Source of the DNA: Microbacterium sp. Root553
GTDB lineage: Bacteria > Actinomycetota > Actinomycetes > Actinomycetales > Microbacteriaceae
Direction: 5' to 3'
Length of the DNA: 64,000 bases
Assembly (NCBI RefSeq): GCF_001426995.1
Contig: NZ_LMFY01000001.1
Coordinates: 1,202,713-1,266,712, forward strand
The first letter of the stretch is position 1. The number at the start of each line of letters is the position of its first letter. Below the pieces are notes generated by a model. It did not search any database. It worked only from the letters and a program-made list of their open reading frames with translations, and was not told the origin of the DNA. Below are positions 55,224-63,486 of the stretch, one piece after another. A program made the position numbers and the translations under genes.

Positions 55224-55760
55224 TCTCGGGGGCAGCTCCGCGAGCGTCGTGATCGACGAGGCGGCGGGGTCCCAGAGTCGTACGACGCGGGCGTGCGCAG
55301 CGATGTCCCCGCCGAGGAGATCCAGGGCGGCCGGCAGATCGGCGACGCGCAGCCTGCGGGCGAGCGCGACGTGCGGCATCCATTCACCCGGTGCGGTGTG
55401 CGGGGCATCCGCGCCAGGACCGACGGCATCGCGCACCAGTGACCGAAGCGCGAGCAGTTCGCCGGTGGGAACGATGCTCCGCGCCAGGACGCGCCGATCC
55501 CCGGAACCGAAGAGCAGCGGAGCACCCAGCGTGAGAGGGAATCGCGGGATGCCGTCGAAGACCTCCGCCCCCAGGGCGGGCAGACCGACGCGCGCGACCA
55601 GCGTGAGGTGAGGGCGGTTGCTCGCCGAGGTGTGCGCCGCGAGACTCGACATCCCGGCCGCGGCGAGAGCATCCCATTCGGCCCGGATCGCGGCGTCGGC
55701 CTCCGTGTCGAACAGCAGCTCGATCGACGAGGGAGAGCGCTGAGGCTCTGGTTCGTGCAC
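55206..55760 (-). CDS. 2'-5' RNA ligase-like 2H phosphoesterase
   Basis: A 184-residue protein with the two His-containing motifs of the 2H superfamily: RPHLTL (His51) and WMPHVAL (His130). The second normally reads HxT or HxS; here Ala replaces the hydroxyl residue, so activity on cyclic phosphates may be altered. Its stop lies in a repeat shared with the LysR gene, and it is separated by three bases from the ROK gene upstream, suggesting an operon. Confidence 0.85.
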   Translation of the reverse strand: MHEPEPQRSPSSIELLFDTEADAAIRAEWDALAAAGMSSLAAHTSASNRPHLTLVARVGLPALGAEVFDGIPRFPLTLGAPLLFGSGDRRVLARSIVPTGELLALRSLVRDAVGPGADAPHTAPGEWMPHVALARRLRVADLPAALDLLGGDIAAHARVVRLWDPAASSITTLAELPPRRASAR

Positions 55761-55763
55761 GGC

Positions 55764-56984
55764 TCAGCTCGCCGCGCTGAGGCGTCGTTCCGCCAGCAGG
55801 GGCACGGCCACCTCGCGGGCGGCCATCCGCGCGGTCGCGACGGCGCCGATCGACACGACCTCGGCGCCGAGCGTGGAGGCGAGGATCTCGGGGGCCGGCA
55901 GGTGCAGCTGGGCCGGCAGCACCTCGCGTGCGGCGGCGAGCACGGGCTCGATGCTCTCGGCGACCCCTCCGCAGATGATCACGCGCGCCGGGTCGTACAT
56001 GCTGCCGAGCACGCCGACGACGCGGGCGAGGGTCGCGCCGACCCGCGACGTCGCGAGCAGCGCATCGGCATCACCGGCGGATGCCGCGGTCAACACGGTC
56101 CGCGGATCGATGCGCTCCGCGCCCGCGAGCCGACCAATCGCCGATTCCGACGAGATCTCGCCGCTCTCGACCCCCGCACGCACCTCGTCCTGCAGGGCGT
56201 ATCGCAGACCGAAGGCCGACCCGACTCCGATGATGTGGTCGAACACGACGCCCTCGCCGACGCCGCCGTGGGCGCCGTGCAGCACGTGGCCGTCCACGAC
56301 CACGCCCCCGCCGAACCGTTCGCTCGCGAGCAGGGCGACGTAGTCGCGGCATCCGACCGCGGCCCCCGCGGACCCCTCGGCGATCGCGGCGAGCTGGGCG
56401 TCGTTCTTGATCTCGACGACGGGAGCCCACTCGTCGAGAGCTTCGGCGAGCCCCGGGTTGGTGCGCTCCCAGAAGCCCTCGGGGTGCGGCGGTGAGATGC
56501 CGGCCCTGTTCACCGGCGCGGCGACGCCGACGCAGATCGCGAGCACCGCCTCGCGCGAGACGTCGGCCTCGGCGAGCGCGTGCGCCATCTGATCCAGGAT
56601 CGTCGCGCGCCGCGCAGCCGCCGACTGCGTCGGATCGAGGTCGGTGCGGTGGTGCACGAGGGTGCGCTCGAGCGGATCCGAGATCGTGACCGCGAGGTGG
56701 GTGTCTCCGGCATCCACCCCGATGACGACGCCGAGGTCGGATGCCAGCACGAAGCGCCGCGCGGGGCGCCCCGCGCGGTAGCTCCCGGCCACCCGTGCGT
56801 TGGGGAGTTCCCGCAGCACGGCGGCGTCGACGAGGGTGTCGATCGCGTCGATCGCGGTCGAGCGGGTCAGCGAGGTGGTCGCCATCGCCTCACTCGCGGT
56901 GAACTCGCCGGCGGTCCACGCGAAGTCGAGGATCGCGCCGACACTGGCTCGTCCGGTGCCCAGACCTGCGGATACTTCTGTCAC
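55764..56984 (-). CDS. ROK-family regulator without the zinc cluster
   Basis: A 406-residue ROK protein: winged helix at about residues 10-65 (TASEAMATTSLTRSTAIDAI) and a kinase-like domain (VVIGVDAGDTHLAV, CVGVAAPVNRAG, VIICGGVAES). The CxCGxxGCxE zinc cluster and the preceding GExGH histidine, present in the other ROK of this window, are replaced by GEGVVFDHIIGVGSAFGL. It diverges from a sugar importer and glucosidase operon and should control it. GTG start at 56984; ATG at 56999 is possible. Confidence 0.88.
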   Translation of the reverse strand: MTEVSAGLGTGRASVGAILDFAWTAGEFTASEAMATTSLTRSTAIDAIDTLVDAAVLRELPNARVAGSYRAGRPARRFVLASDLGVVIGVDAGDTHLAVTISDPLERTLVHHRTDLDPTQSAAARRATILDQMAHALAEADVSREAVLAICVGVAAPVNRAGISPPHPEGFWERTNPGLAEALDEWAPVVEIKNDAQLAAIAEGSAGAAVGCRDYVALLASERFGGGVVVDGHVLHGAHGGVGEGVVFDHIIGVGSAFGLRYALQDEVRAGVESGEISSESAIGRLAGAERIDPRTVLTAASAGDADALLATSRVGATLARVVGVLGSMYDPARVIICGGVAESIEPVLAAAREVLPAQLHLPAPEILASTLGAEVVSIGAVATARMAAREVAVPLLAERRLSAAS

Positions 56985-57031
56985 GGGTCTTGACCTCACT
57001 CTCGTTCACATGAGACAGTACCGTTCATCGA

Positions 57032-57056
57032 AGTAAATTCGCTCACTAGATTTAGT
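57032..57056. promoter_or_regulatory. Imperfect 25-base palindrome before the importer operon
   Basis: AGTAAAT (57032-57038) and ATTTAGT (57050-57056) form 7-base arms with one mismatch around an 11-base centre. This AT-rich element stands out in the gap between the ROK gene and the importer and is a good candidate operator. Confidence 0.5.
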
Positions 57057-57085
57057 CCGCGTATCTACAGCACGAAAGGACAACG

Positions 57086-58429
57086 GTGTCTGTGAAACCA
57101 CCACGCCCGGCGCAGATCGTCGCCGGTGCGGCCGCTCTCGCCCTGGTCGGGGCCGCCCTCACCGGCTGCTCGACGGCCGGCGGAACCGAGACAATCCGCT
57201 TCACGTTCAGCAAGCGGGAGGCGATCGAGTTCATGACCGAGCTCGTGGCGCAGTACAACTCCTCGCAGGACGACGTCCACGTCGAGATCGACACCTCGGG
57301 TGTCGACGTCGTCTCGGCCAGCTTCGTGCGGGGCAACCCGCCCGACATCATGCTCGCCAACTACAACTACGAGATCGCCCGCTTCGTGCAGCGCTGCGCG
57401 CTCACCGATCTGTCGGGCACCGACGCCGCCTCGACCATCCGCGACGACCTGCAGCCCCTGATGGAGCAGTACGGGTCGTGCGAGGGGCGCACGAGCGCCC
57501 TGCCCTACTCGGTGATGGGCGCCTCCGTGATCTACAACAAGGAGATCTTCGCGCAGCAGGGCCTCGAGGTCCCGCAGACGTGGGACGAGCTCGTCGCGGT
57601 CTGCGACCGGTTGAAGGAGGCGGGCATCGATCCGTTCTACGCCACCTTCAAGGACGACTGGACGGTCGCCCAGGGCTGGTACGACTACACCGCCGGCGGC
57701 TCGGTCGACGTGATCGACTTCTTCGACACGCTCGCGCAGGAGGGCGCCGAGGTCGGCCCCGACTCCCCGGCCTCGTTCGAGAAGGACTTCGCCGAGCCCA
57801 TGGACCGCATGATGACGCTGGTGAAGGACTACACGAACGCGGATGCCGCGAGCCGAGGCTACGGCGACGGCAACCTCGCCTTCGGCAAGGGCGAGGCCGC
57901 GATGTATCTGCAGGGGCCGTGGGCGTTCAGCGAGATCGAGAAGACCGCACCCGACCTCGACCTCGGCACGTTCCCGCTGCCGATGACCGACGACCCCGCC
58001 GACCTCGGCGTGCGCGTCAACATGGACCTCGCCGCGATGATCCCCGAGGGATCGCGCCACCAGGAGGCCGCCCGCGACTTCCTCGAGTACCTGTTCCTGC
58101 CCGAGCACATCGAGGAGTACAACGCCTCGCAGCTCGGGTTCACCCCGACGAAGGATGCTCCGGCTCCCGACGACCCGCGTGTCGCGGGCATGGTCGAGTA
58201 CTACCAGAACGGCCAGATCTACCAGGGACCCTCGGTGCTCGTGCCGAAGACCCTGCCGGTCTTCAACTACGCGCAGGCCATGGTGCTCGGCGCGTCCCCG
58301 ACCTCCACGTTGCGCACCATGGATGCCGACTGGGCGAGGATCGCGTTCCGCGCTCCGATCCCGTCGACCCAGGACAACGCCTCCGGTGAGGACTCCGCAT
58401 CCGGCGAGACAGAGGAGTCCACGCCATGA
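57086..58429 (+). CDS. MalE-like sugar-binding lipoprotein
   Basis: A 447-residue extracellular solute-binding protein (family 1), lipobox ALTGC with Cys28. MGASVIYNKEIFAQQGLEVPQTWDEL and GEAAMYLQGPWAFSEI are the ligand-site and hinge segments typical of oligosaccharide-binding proteins (read in parts). GTG start with AAAGGA seven bases upstream; a second GTG two codons on is possible. First gene of a four-gene operon for an alpha-glucoside-type sugar. Confidence 0.92.
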   Translation: MSVKPPRPAQIVAGAAALALVGAALTGCSTAGGTETIRFTFSKREAIEFMTELVAQYNSSQDDVHVEIDTSGVDVVSASFVRGNPPDIMLANYNYEIARFVQRCALTDLSGTDAASTIRDDLQPLMEQYGSCEGRTSALPYSVMGASVIYNKEIFAQQGLEVPQTWDELVAVCDRLKEAGIDPFYATFKDDWTVAQGWYDYTAGGSVDVIDFFDTLAQEGAEVGPDSPASFEKDFAEPMDRMMTLVKDYTNADAASRGYGDGNLAFGKGEAAMYLQGPWAFSEIEKTAPDLDLGTFPLPMTDDPADLGVRVNMDLAAMIPEGSRHQEAARDFLEYLFLPEHIEEYNASQLGFTPTKDAPAPDDPRVAGMVEYYQNGQIYQGPSVLVPKTLPVFNYAQAMVLGASPTSTLRTMDADWARIAFRAPIPSTQDNASGEDSASGETEESTP

Positions 58430-59424
58430 CGAACACCGCTCTCCCGAATCCCGCTCTCCCGAATCCCGCGGCGACTCCCGCCGCGTCGAACCTCACCAGG
58501 CCGAACAGCGCGACGACCGACACCACGGCGATCGTCACGGGCGGCACCCGCAAGCTCGGGCGCCGCACTCGCAAGGTCGAGCCGATCTACTACCTGTTCC
58601 TGCTGCCGACGCTGGTGCTCTTCACGCTTGCGATCACGGTGCCCGGCGTCATGGGGATCTTCTTCAGCTTCACCGACTCGATCGGCATCGGAGAGTGGAG
58701 CTTCAACGGGCTGACCAACTACATCGCGATGTTCAGCGACCCGGCCATCCTGCAGAGCTACCTGTTCACGTTCGGCTTCTCGATCGCGACGGTGATCGTC
58801 GTCAACGTGATCGCGTTCCTGCTGGCGGTCGGGCTGACCTCCCGCATCCGCTTCAAGACGGGTCTTCGCACGATCTTCGTGATCCCCATGGTGATCTCGG
58901 GCATCATCATCGCCTACGTCTTCAACTTCCTCTTCTCCAACTCCATCCCGGCCGCGGGCGCCGCCACCGGCATCCCGTGGCTGTCGACCAGCCTGCTCGC
59001 CAATCCGGATCTCGCCTGGGTCGCGATCGTCATCGTGACCGCCTGGCAGGCCGTACCGGGCACGCTGCTGATCTACATCGCGGGGCTCCTCTCGGTGCCG
59101 GGCGAGGTGTACGAGGCCGCGAGCATCGACGGCGCGAGCAAGACGCAGCAGCTGCTCCGCATCACACTGCCGCTCGTGGCCGGCTACGTGGTGATCAACG
59201 TGATCCTCGGCTTCAAGGGCTTCCTCAACGCCTACGACATCATCGTCGGCCTCACCAACGGCGGACCCGGCACCTCCACCCGCAGCGTCGCGATGACGAT
59301 CATCGCGGGCTTCAACGGCGGCGACTACGCCTACCAGATGGCGAACGCGACGATCTTCTTCATCGTCGCCGTGCTCATCTCCCTGCTGCAGCTGTCGCTG
59401 ACCCGCGGAAGGAACGCACTCTGA
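58426..59424 (+). CDS. Sugar ABC permease, MalF-like
   Basis: A 332-residue CUT1 permease with six helices and the EAA loop EAASIDGASKTQQLLRITLP that docks the ATPase. A 40-residue Pro/Asn/Thr-rich N-terminus with the repeat LPNPALPNPA is unusual and may be a tether or a recent duplication. Start overlaps the binding-protein stop (ATGA). Confidence 0.93.
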   Translation: MTNTALPNPALPNPAATPAASNLTRPNSATTDTTAIVTGGTRKLGRRTRKVEPIYYLFLLPTLVLFTLAITVPGVMGIFFSFTDSIGIGEWSFNGLTNYIAMFSDPAILQSYLFTFGFSIATVIVVNVIAFLLAVGLTSRIRFKTGLRTIFVIPMVISGIIIAYVFNFLFSNSIPAAGAATGIPWLSTSLLANPDLAWVAIVIVTAWQAVPGTLLIYIAGLLSVPGEVYEAASIDGASKTQQLLRITLPLVAGYVVINVILGFKGFLNAYDIIVGLTNGGPGTSTRSVAMTIIAGFNGGDYAYQMANATIFFIVAVLISLLQLSLTRGRNAL

Positions 59425-60302
59425 TGTCGACGCAGACACTCACCACCATCCCCACCTCGGGCAAGAAGCCGCGCATCCGTATGGAGCGCGTCAACTGGTC
59501 GGGCACGATCATCCTGATCCTGTGCGCGGTCACCGTGCTGCTGCCGCTGTACGTGACCATCTCGATGGCCTTCAAGACCACCGGCCAGGCGGTCGACGGC
59601 AACGCCTTCTCGCTGCCGGCTCCGTTCAGCATCGACGGCTTCGTCGAGGCATGGAACCTCACGAAGTTCCCGGTCGGCGCCGGCATCTCGCTGCTGGTCA
59701 CCGCAGGAACGGTCATCGCGACCATCGTGCTCGCCGCATTCGCCTCGTACGCGATCGTCCGCAACTGGGACCACCGCCTGTTCCGCTGGTCGTTCTTCTA
59801 CCTGCTGGCCGCGATGTTCATCCCGTTCCCCGTGGTCGCGCTGCCGCAGATCCAGCTCACCGGATGGGTCGGACTCGACAACCCGTTCGGCGTGATCATC
59901 CTCGCGACGATGTTCCAGCTGAGCTTCAGCGTGCTGCTGTTCACTGCGTTCCTGCGGTCGATCCCGCTCGAGCTCGAGGAGAGCGCGCGCATCGACGGCG
60001 CGACGACGTGGCAGACGTTCTGGCAGCTGATCTTCCCGCTGCTCGCACCGATGAGCGCGACCGTCGGGATCTTCGCGTTCCTGTACGCCTGGAACGACTT
60101 CATGATGCCGTCGCTGATCATCTCCGATCCCGCGATGCAGACCCTGCCCGTGCGGCAGAACCTGTTCCAGACCCAGTTCAGCAACAACTACAACGTGTCG
60201 TTCGCCTCGTACCTGATGGCGATGGCCCCGGCGATCCTGGCGTACCTGTTCACGCAGCGCTTCGTCATGGAGGGCGTCACGCAGGGCGCCGTCAAGGGCT
60301 AG
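59424..60302 (+). CDS. Sugar ABC permease, MalG-like
   Basis: A 292-residue CUT1 permease with six helices and EAA loop ESARIDGATTWQTFWQLIFP. It pairs with the preceding MalF-like permease and starts within its stop (TGATG). The operon has no ATPase gene; a shared MsmK/MalK-like ATPase encoded elsewhere must power it, as is common in actinobacteria. Confidence 0.94.
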   Translation: MSTQTLTTIPTSGKKPRIRMERVNWSGTIILILCAVTVLLPLYVTISMAFKTTGQAVDGNAFSLPAPFSIDGFVEAWNLTKFPVGAGISLLVTAGTVIATIVLAAFASYAIVRNWDHRLFRWSFFYLLAAMFIPFPVVALPQIQLTGWVGLDNPFGVIILATMFQLSFSVLLFTAFLRSIPLELEESARIDGATTWQTFWQLIFPLLAPMSATVGIFAFLYAWNDFMMPSLIISDPAMQTLPVRQNLFQTQFSNNYNVSFASYLMAMAPAILAYLFTQRFVMEGVTQGAVKG

Positions 60303-60431
60303 CCCCCTCGTCTCGTCGCTTCGCGGTTCCTGAGCGAGCGGAGCGAGACGAAGGGCGCTCAACGACCCTGGTTCCTGAGCGAGCATGCTGACTCCGGTTC
60401 CTGAGCGAGGAGCGAAGCGACGAGACGAAGG
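60303..60431. repeat. TGAGCGAG...GAGACGAA repeats before the glucosidase
   Basis: Three TTCCTGAGCGAG copies (60327, 60373 and 60400 regions) with GAGACGAAGG endings and one inverted CGTCTCGTCGCTTCGC. Same family as 125-349. It sits within the importer-glucosidase operon and may modulate the downstream gene. Confidence 0.75.
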
Positions 60432-60477
60432 ACCCACACCAGACCGCAGACCGCAACACGAAGGAGCAGTACCCCTC

Positions 60478-62157
60478 ATGACCGATGCGCTTCTCACCGA
60501 GACCCGCGACGACACGACGGCAGCATGGTGGCGACAGGCCGCCGTGTATCAGATCTACCCCCGCAGCTTCGCGGACGCGAACGGCGACGGACTCGGTGAC
60601 ATCCCGGGCATCGTCTCGCGCGCCGACTACCTGCGCGATCTCGGCATCGACGCCGTGTGGCTCAGCCCGTTCTACCCCTCGGCCCTCGCCGACGGCGGAT
60701 ACGACGTGGCGGACTACCGTGACGTCGACCCGCGTCTCGGCACGCTCGACGACTTCGACGACATGGTCGCGGCGCTGCACGAGCGCGGCATCCGCGTGAT
60801 CGTCGACATCGTGCCGAACCACTCGTCGGATCTGCACGAATGGTTCCGGGAGGCGCTCGCCGCAGGGCGCGGCTCGGCGGCGCGCGAGCGGTACATCTTC
60901 CGTGAGGGCTCCGGGCCCGACGGCTCCGAGCCCCCGACGGACTGGACCGCGGCCTTCGGAGGATCGGCCTGGGAGCGCGTCGAGGACGGACAGTGGTTCC
61001 TGCACAGCTTCGCGCCCGAGCAGCCCGACCTCAACTGGGATCACCCGGAGGTGCGGGAGGACTTCCTGACGACCCTGCGGTTCTGGTCGGACCGGGGCGT
61101 CGACGGATTCCGCATCGACGTGGCGCACATGCTCACGAAGGACCTCAGCGAACCGCTGCCGAGCACAGCCGAGCTCGAGCTCCTGCCGCACGACGGCAGC
61201 CACCCGCTGTACGACCGCGATGACGTGCACGAGGTGTACGCCGAGTGGCGCCGGGTCTTCAACGAGTACGACCCGCCCCGCACGGCCGTCGCCGAGGCGT
61301 GGGTGAGCACACCCGAGCGCCGGGCCAAGTACGCCTCGGCCGAGGGGCTCGGACAGGCGTTCAACTTCGACCTGCTCGTCGCGGACTTCGACGCGACGCA
61401 GTTCCGCACGATCATCGCCGACAACCTCGCGCAGGCTCGCGAGACCGGCTCGTCGACCACCTGGGTGCTGTCGAACCACGACGTCACGCGTCACGCGACC
61501 CGCTACGGTCTGGCGCCGCTCGCCGGTCGCACCGGGGTGAAGCAGGGCGTGGAGTGGGTCGCCGCCGGAGGCCCCGCCGATCAGCTCGACCGCGAGGGGG
61601 GTCTTCGCCGCGCGCACGCCGCGACGCTGCTGCTGCTCGGCCTGCCCGGCAGCACATACCTCTACCAGGGCGAGGAGCTCGGTCTGCAGGAGGTCGCCGA
61701 GATCGGTCCGGACGAGCGACAGGACCCCTCGTTCTTCCGCGGAGCCGACTTCGACGGTCTCGGACGTGACGGATGCCGTGTGCCGCTGCCGTGGACGGCA
61801 TCCGGCCCCTCGTTCGGATTCGGATCCGGCGAGGCGCATCTGCCCCAGCCCGACTGGTTCGGGCGGTACGCGGTGGACGTCGAGGACGGCGACCCGTCGT
61901 CGACCCTGACCCTGTACCGCGAGGCTCTGCGGTTGCGTCGCGAGCTGCAGACCGACGAGAGCCTCGAGTGGATCGAGACCGGTCGCGCCGACGTGCTGCG
62001 CTTCGCCCGCCCGAACGGCTGGCAGGTCGTGACGAACTTCGGGGCGGAGCCGTTCGAGCTCGGGACGGATGCCGCGGATGTCGTGCTCGGCACCGTCGTC
62101 GACGGGGCTGTACCGGCGGATTCGACGGTGTGGATCGCGTCCGGTCTGATCGGCTGA
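60478..62157 (+). CDS. GH13 alpha-glucosidase
   Basis: A 559-residue cytoplasmic glycoside hydrolase. VYQIYPRSFADANGDGLGD opens the barrel; the nucleophile is Asp214 (GFRIDVAHM), the acid/base Glu273 (AVAEAW) and the third acid Asp335 (LSNHD). Val after the nucleophile aspartate is the residue reported to favour alpha-1,6 bonds in related Bacillus oligo-1,6-glucosidases, so isomalto-oligosaccharides are plausible substrates. It would hydrolyse the sugar brought in by the MalEFG-like importer. AAGGAG lies 11 bases before the ATG. Confidence 0.93.
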   Translation: MTDALLTETRDDTTAAWWRQAAVYQIYPRSFADANGDGLGDIPGIVSRADYLRDLGIDAVWLSPFYPSALADGGYDVADYRDVDPRLGTLDDFDDMVAALHERGIRVIVDIVPNHSSDLHEWFREALAAGRGSAARERYIFREGSGPDGSEPPTDWTAAFGGSAWERVEDGQWFLHSFAPEQPDLNWDHPEVREDFLTTLRFWSDRGVDGFRIDVAHMLTKDLSEPLPSTAELELLPHDGSHPLYDRDDVHEVYAEWRRVFNEYDPPRTAVAEAWVSTPERRAKYASAEGLGQAFNFDLLVADFDATQFRTIIADNLAQARETGSSTTWVLSNHDVTRHATRYGLAPLAGRTGVKQGVEWVAAGGPADQLDREGGLRRAHAATLLLLGLPGSTYLYQGEELGLQEVAEIGPDERQDPSFFRGADFDGLGRDGCRVPLPWTASGPSFGFGSGEAHLPQPDWFGRYAVDVEDGDPSSTLTLYREALRLRRELQTDESLEWIETGRADVLRFARPNGWQVVTNFGAEPFELGTDAADVVLGTVVDGAVPADSTVWIASGLIG

Positions 62158-62460
62158 GGCGTTTCGTCTCGTCGCTGCGCTCCTCGCTCAACGGCCGGGC
62201 CCTCACTCGACGACGGGGGCCCGGGTTGATTGGCTGACGCGTTTCGTCTCGTCGCTGCGCTCCTCGCTCAACGAGCGGGCTCCCACTTGACGACAGGGGC
62301 CCGGTCTGATCGGCTGACGCGTTTCGTCTCGTCGCTGCGCTCCTCGCTCAACGGCCGGGCTCCCACTTGACGACAGGGGCCCGGTCGCTGAGTTGGGTGG
62401 GGTGGCTGTGTGACTCTGGTCATTGAGCGAGCGCAGCGAGACGAAATGCGCCCACCATCA
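62143..62460. repeat. 80-base tandem repeats copying the glucosidase gene end
   Basis: Units with period 80 begin at the TGA at 62155, 62235 and 62315. Each reads CTGA-SGCGTTTCGTCTCGTC, then CTCCTCGCTCAACG, and ends in GGGCCCGG plus a copy of GGTCTGATCGGCTGA (62303-62317) or a variant of it. The last 14 bases of the glucosidase gene are thus part of the unit. A single TGAGCGAG...GAGACGAAATGC copy follows at about 62425-62448. Confidence 0.85.
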
Positions 62461-62462
62461 AT

Positions 62463-62492
62463 TTGATAATGGTTCTCATTAGCGTCTAGAGT
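62463..62492 (+). promoter_or_regulatory. znuA promoter with Zur-type box
   Basis: TTGATA (62463-62468) and TAGAGT (62487-62492) are spaced by 18 bases, and TAGAGT ends seven bases before the ATG, giving a leaderless message. Between them TAATGGTTCTCATTA (62467-62481) is a perfect TAATG-N5-CATTA palindrome that closely resembles actinobacterial Zur operators (AATGAGAACCATTATCA on the other strand). Confidence 0.75.
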
Positions 62493-62499
62493 GGGCGAC

Positions 62500-63486
62500 A
62501 TGAAGAAGCCGTTCGTCGCCCTCGCCCTCGCATCCGTCGCCGCCCTGACGCTGGCCGGATGCTCCTCCGCCCCCGCGGGGGCCGGTGCGGACGGCGGCAC
62601 CGTCACCGTGGCGGCGAGCACCAACGTCTACGGCTCCCTCGCCGCACAGATCGGCGGAGACCGCGTCGACGTCACCTCGATCATCGAGTCCGTCACGCAG
62701 GATCCGCACTCGTACGAGGCCTCGGCGCGCGACCGCCTCACGGTGCAGAAGGCCGACCTCGTCATCGAGAACGGCGGCGGCTACGACGCCTTCATCGACA
62801 CGCTGCTGCAGGATGCCGGCGACCCGCATCTGGTCACCGCGGTCGAGTTCTCGCACGACTACCCCGGAAACGAGGGGCACGAGCACTCCGACGAGGAGGG
62901 CGAGGACGCGCATGACCACGCCGACGGCGAAGAGGGTCACGAAGGCCACGACCACATCGAGGGCTTCAACGAGCACGTCTGGTTCGACCCGCACACGATG
63001 ATCCACGTCGTCGAGGCGATCGCCGACGAGCTGAGCGAGATCGACCCCGACGGCGAGGCGGACTTCACCGCGAACGCGAAGAAGATCGTCGCCGACCTCG
63101 AAGGCTTCGAGACCGACCTCGAGACGCTGAAGACCGAGGACGGCGGCGCGAACGTCATCATCACCGAGCCCGTTCCCGGATACCTCGCCGAGGCCGCCGG
63201 ACTCACCGACGTCACCCCTGAGGGCTTCGCGGAATCGGTCGAGGAGGGCAGCGACGTCGCCCCCGCGACCCTGCTCGAGACACTGAACGTGATCGAGAGC
63301 GGAGACGTGCGTGCGCTGCTCACCAACGCGCAGACCGGGGGAGCCGAGACGCAGCGCGTCGAGGACGCCGCGACCGCCGCCGGGATCCCCGTCGTGGCCT
63401 TCACGGAGCTGCTCCCCGACGGATCGTCGTACTCTGAGTGGATGAGTGACGCGATCACGAGCCTCGCCGACGCGCTCCAGTCGTGA
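62500..63486 (+). CDS. znuA: Zinc-binding lipoprotein of an ABC importer
   Basis: A 328-residue cluster A-I metal-binding protein: lipobox TLAGC (Cys21), DPHSYEASARD with a ligand His near residue 71, a His/Asp/Glu-rich loop (about residues 125-155: HEHSDEEGEDAHDHAD, then HEGHDH), HVWFDPHTM, and ITEPVPGYL. The His-rich loop is the mark of zinc rather than manganese binders. Starvation for zinc should relieve Zur at the promoter. The GTG at 62491 would remove the leaderless arrangement and is less likely. Confidence 0.92.
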   Translation: MKKPFVALALASVAALTLAGCSSAPAGAGADGGTVTVAASTNVYGSLAAQIGGDRVDVTSIIESVTQDPHSYEASARDRLTVQKADLVIENGGGYDAFIDTLLQDAGDPHLVTAVEFSHDYPGNEGHEHSDEEGEDAHDHADGEEGHEGHDHIEGFNEHVWFDPHTMIHVVEAIADELSEIDPDGEADFTANAKKIVADLEGFETDLETLKTEDGGANVIITEPVPGYLAEAAGLTDVTPEGFAESVEEGSDVAPATLLETLNVIESGDVRALLTNAQTGGAETQRVEDAATAAGIPVVAFTELLPDGSSYSEWMSDAITSLADALQS

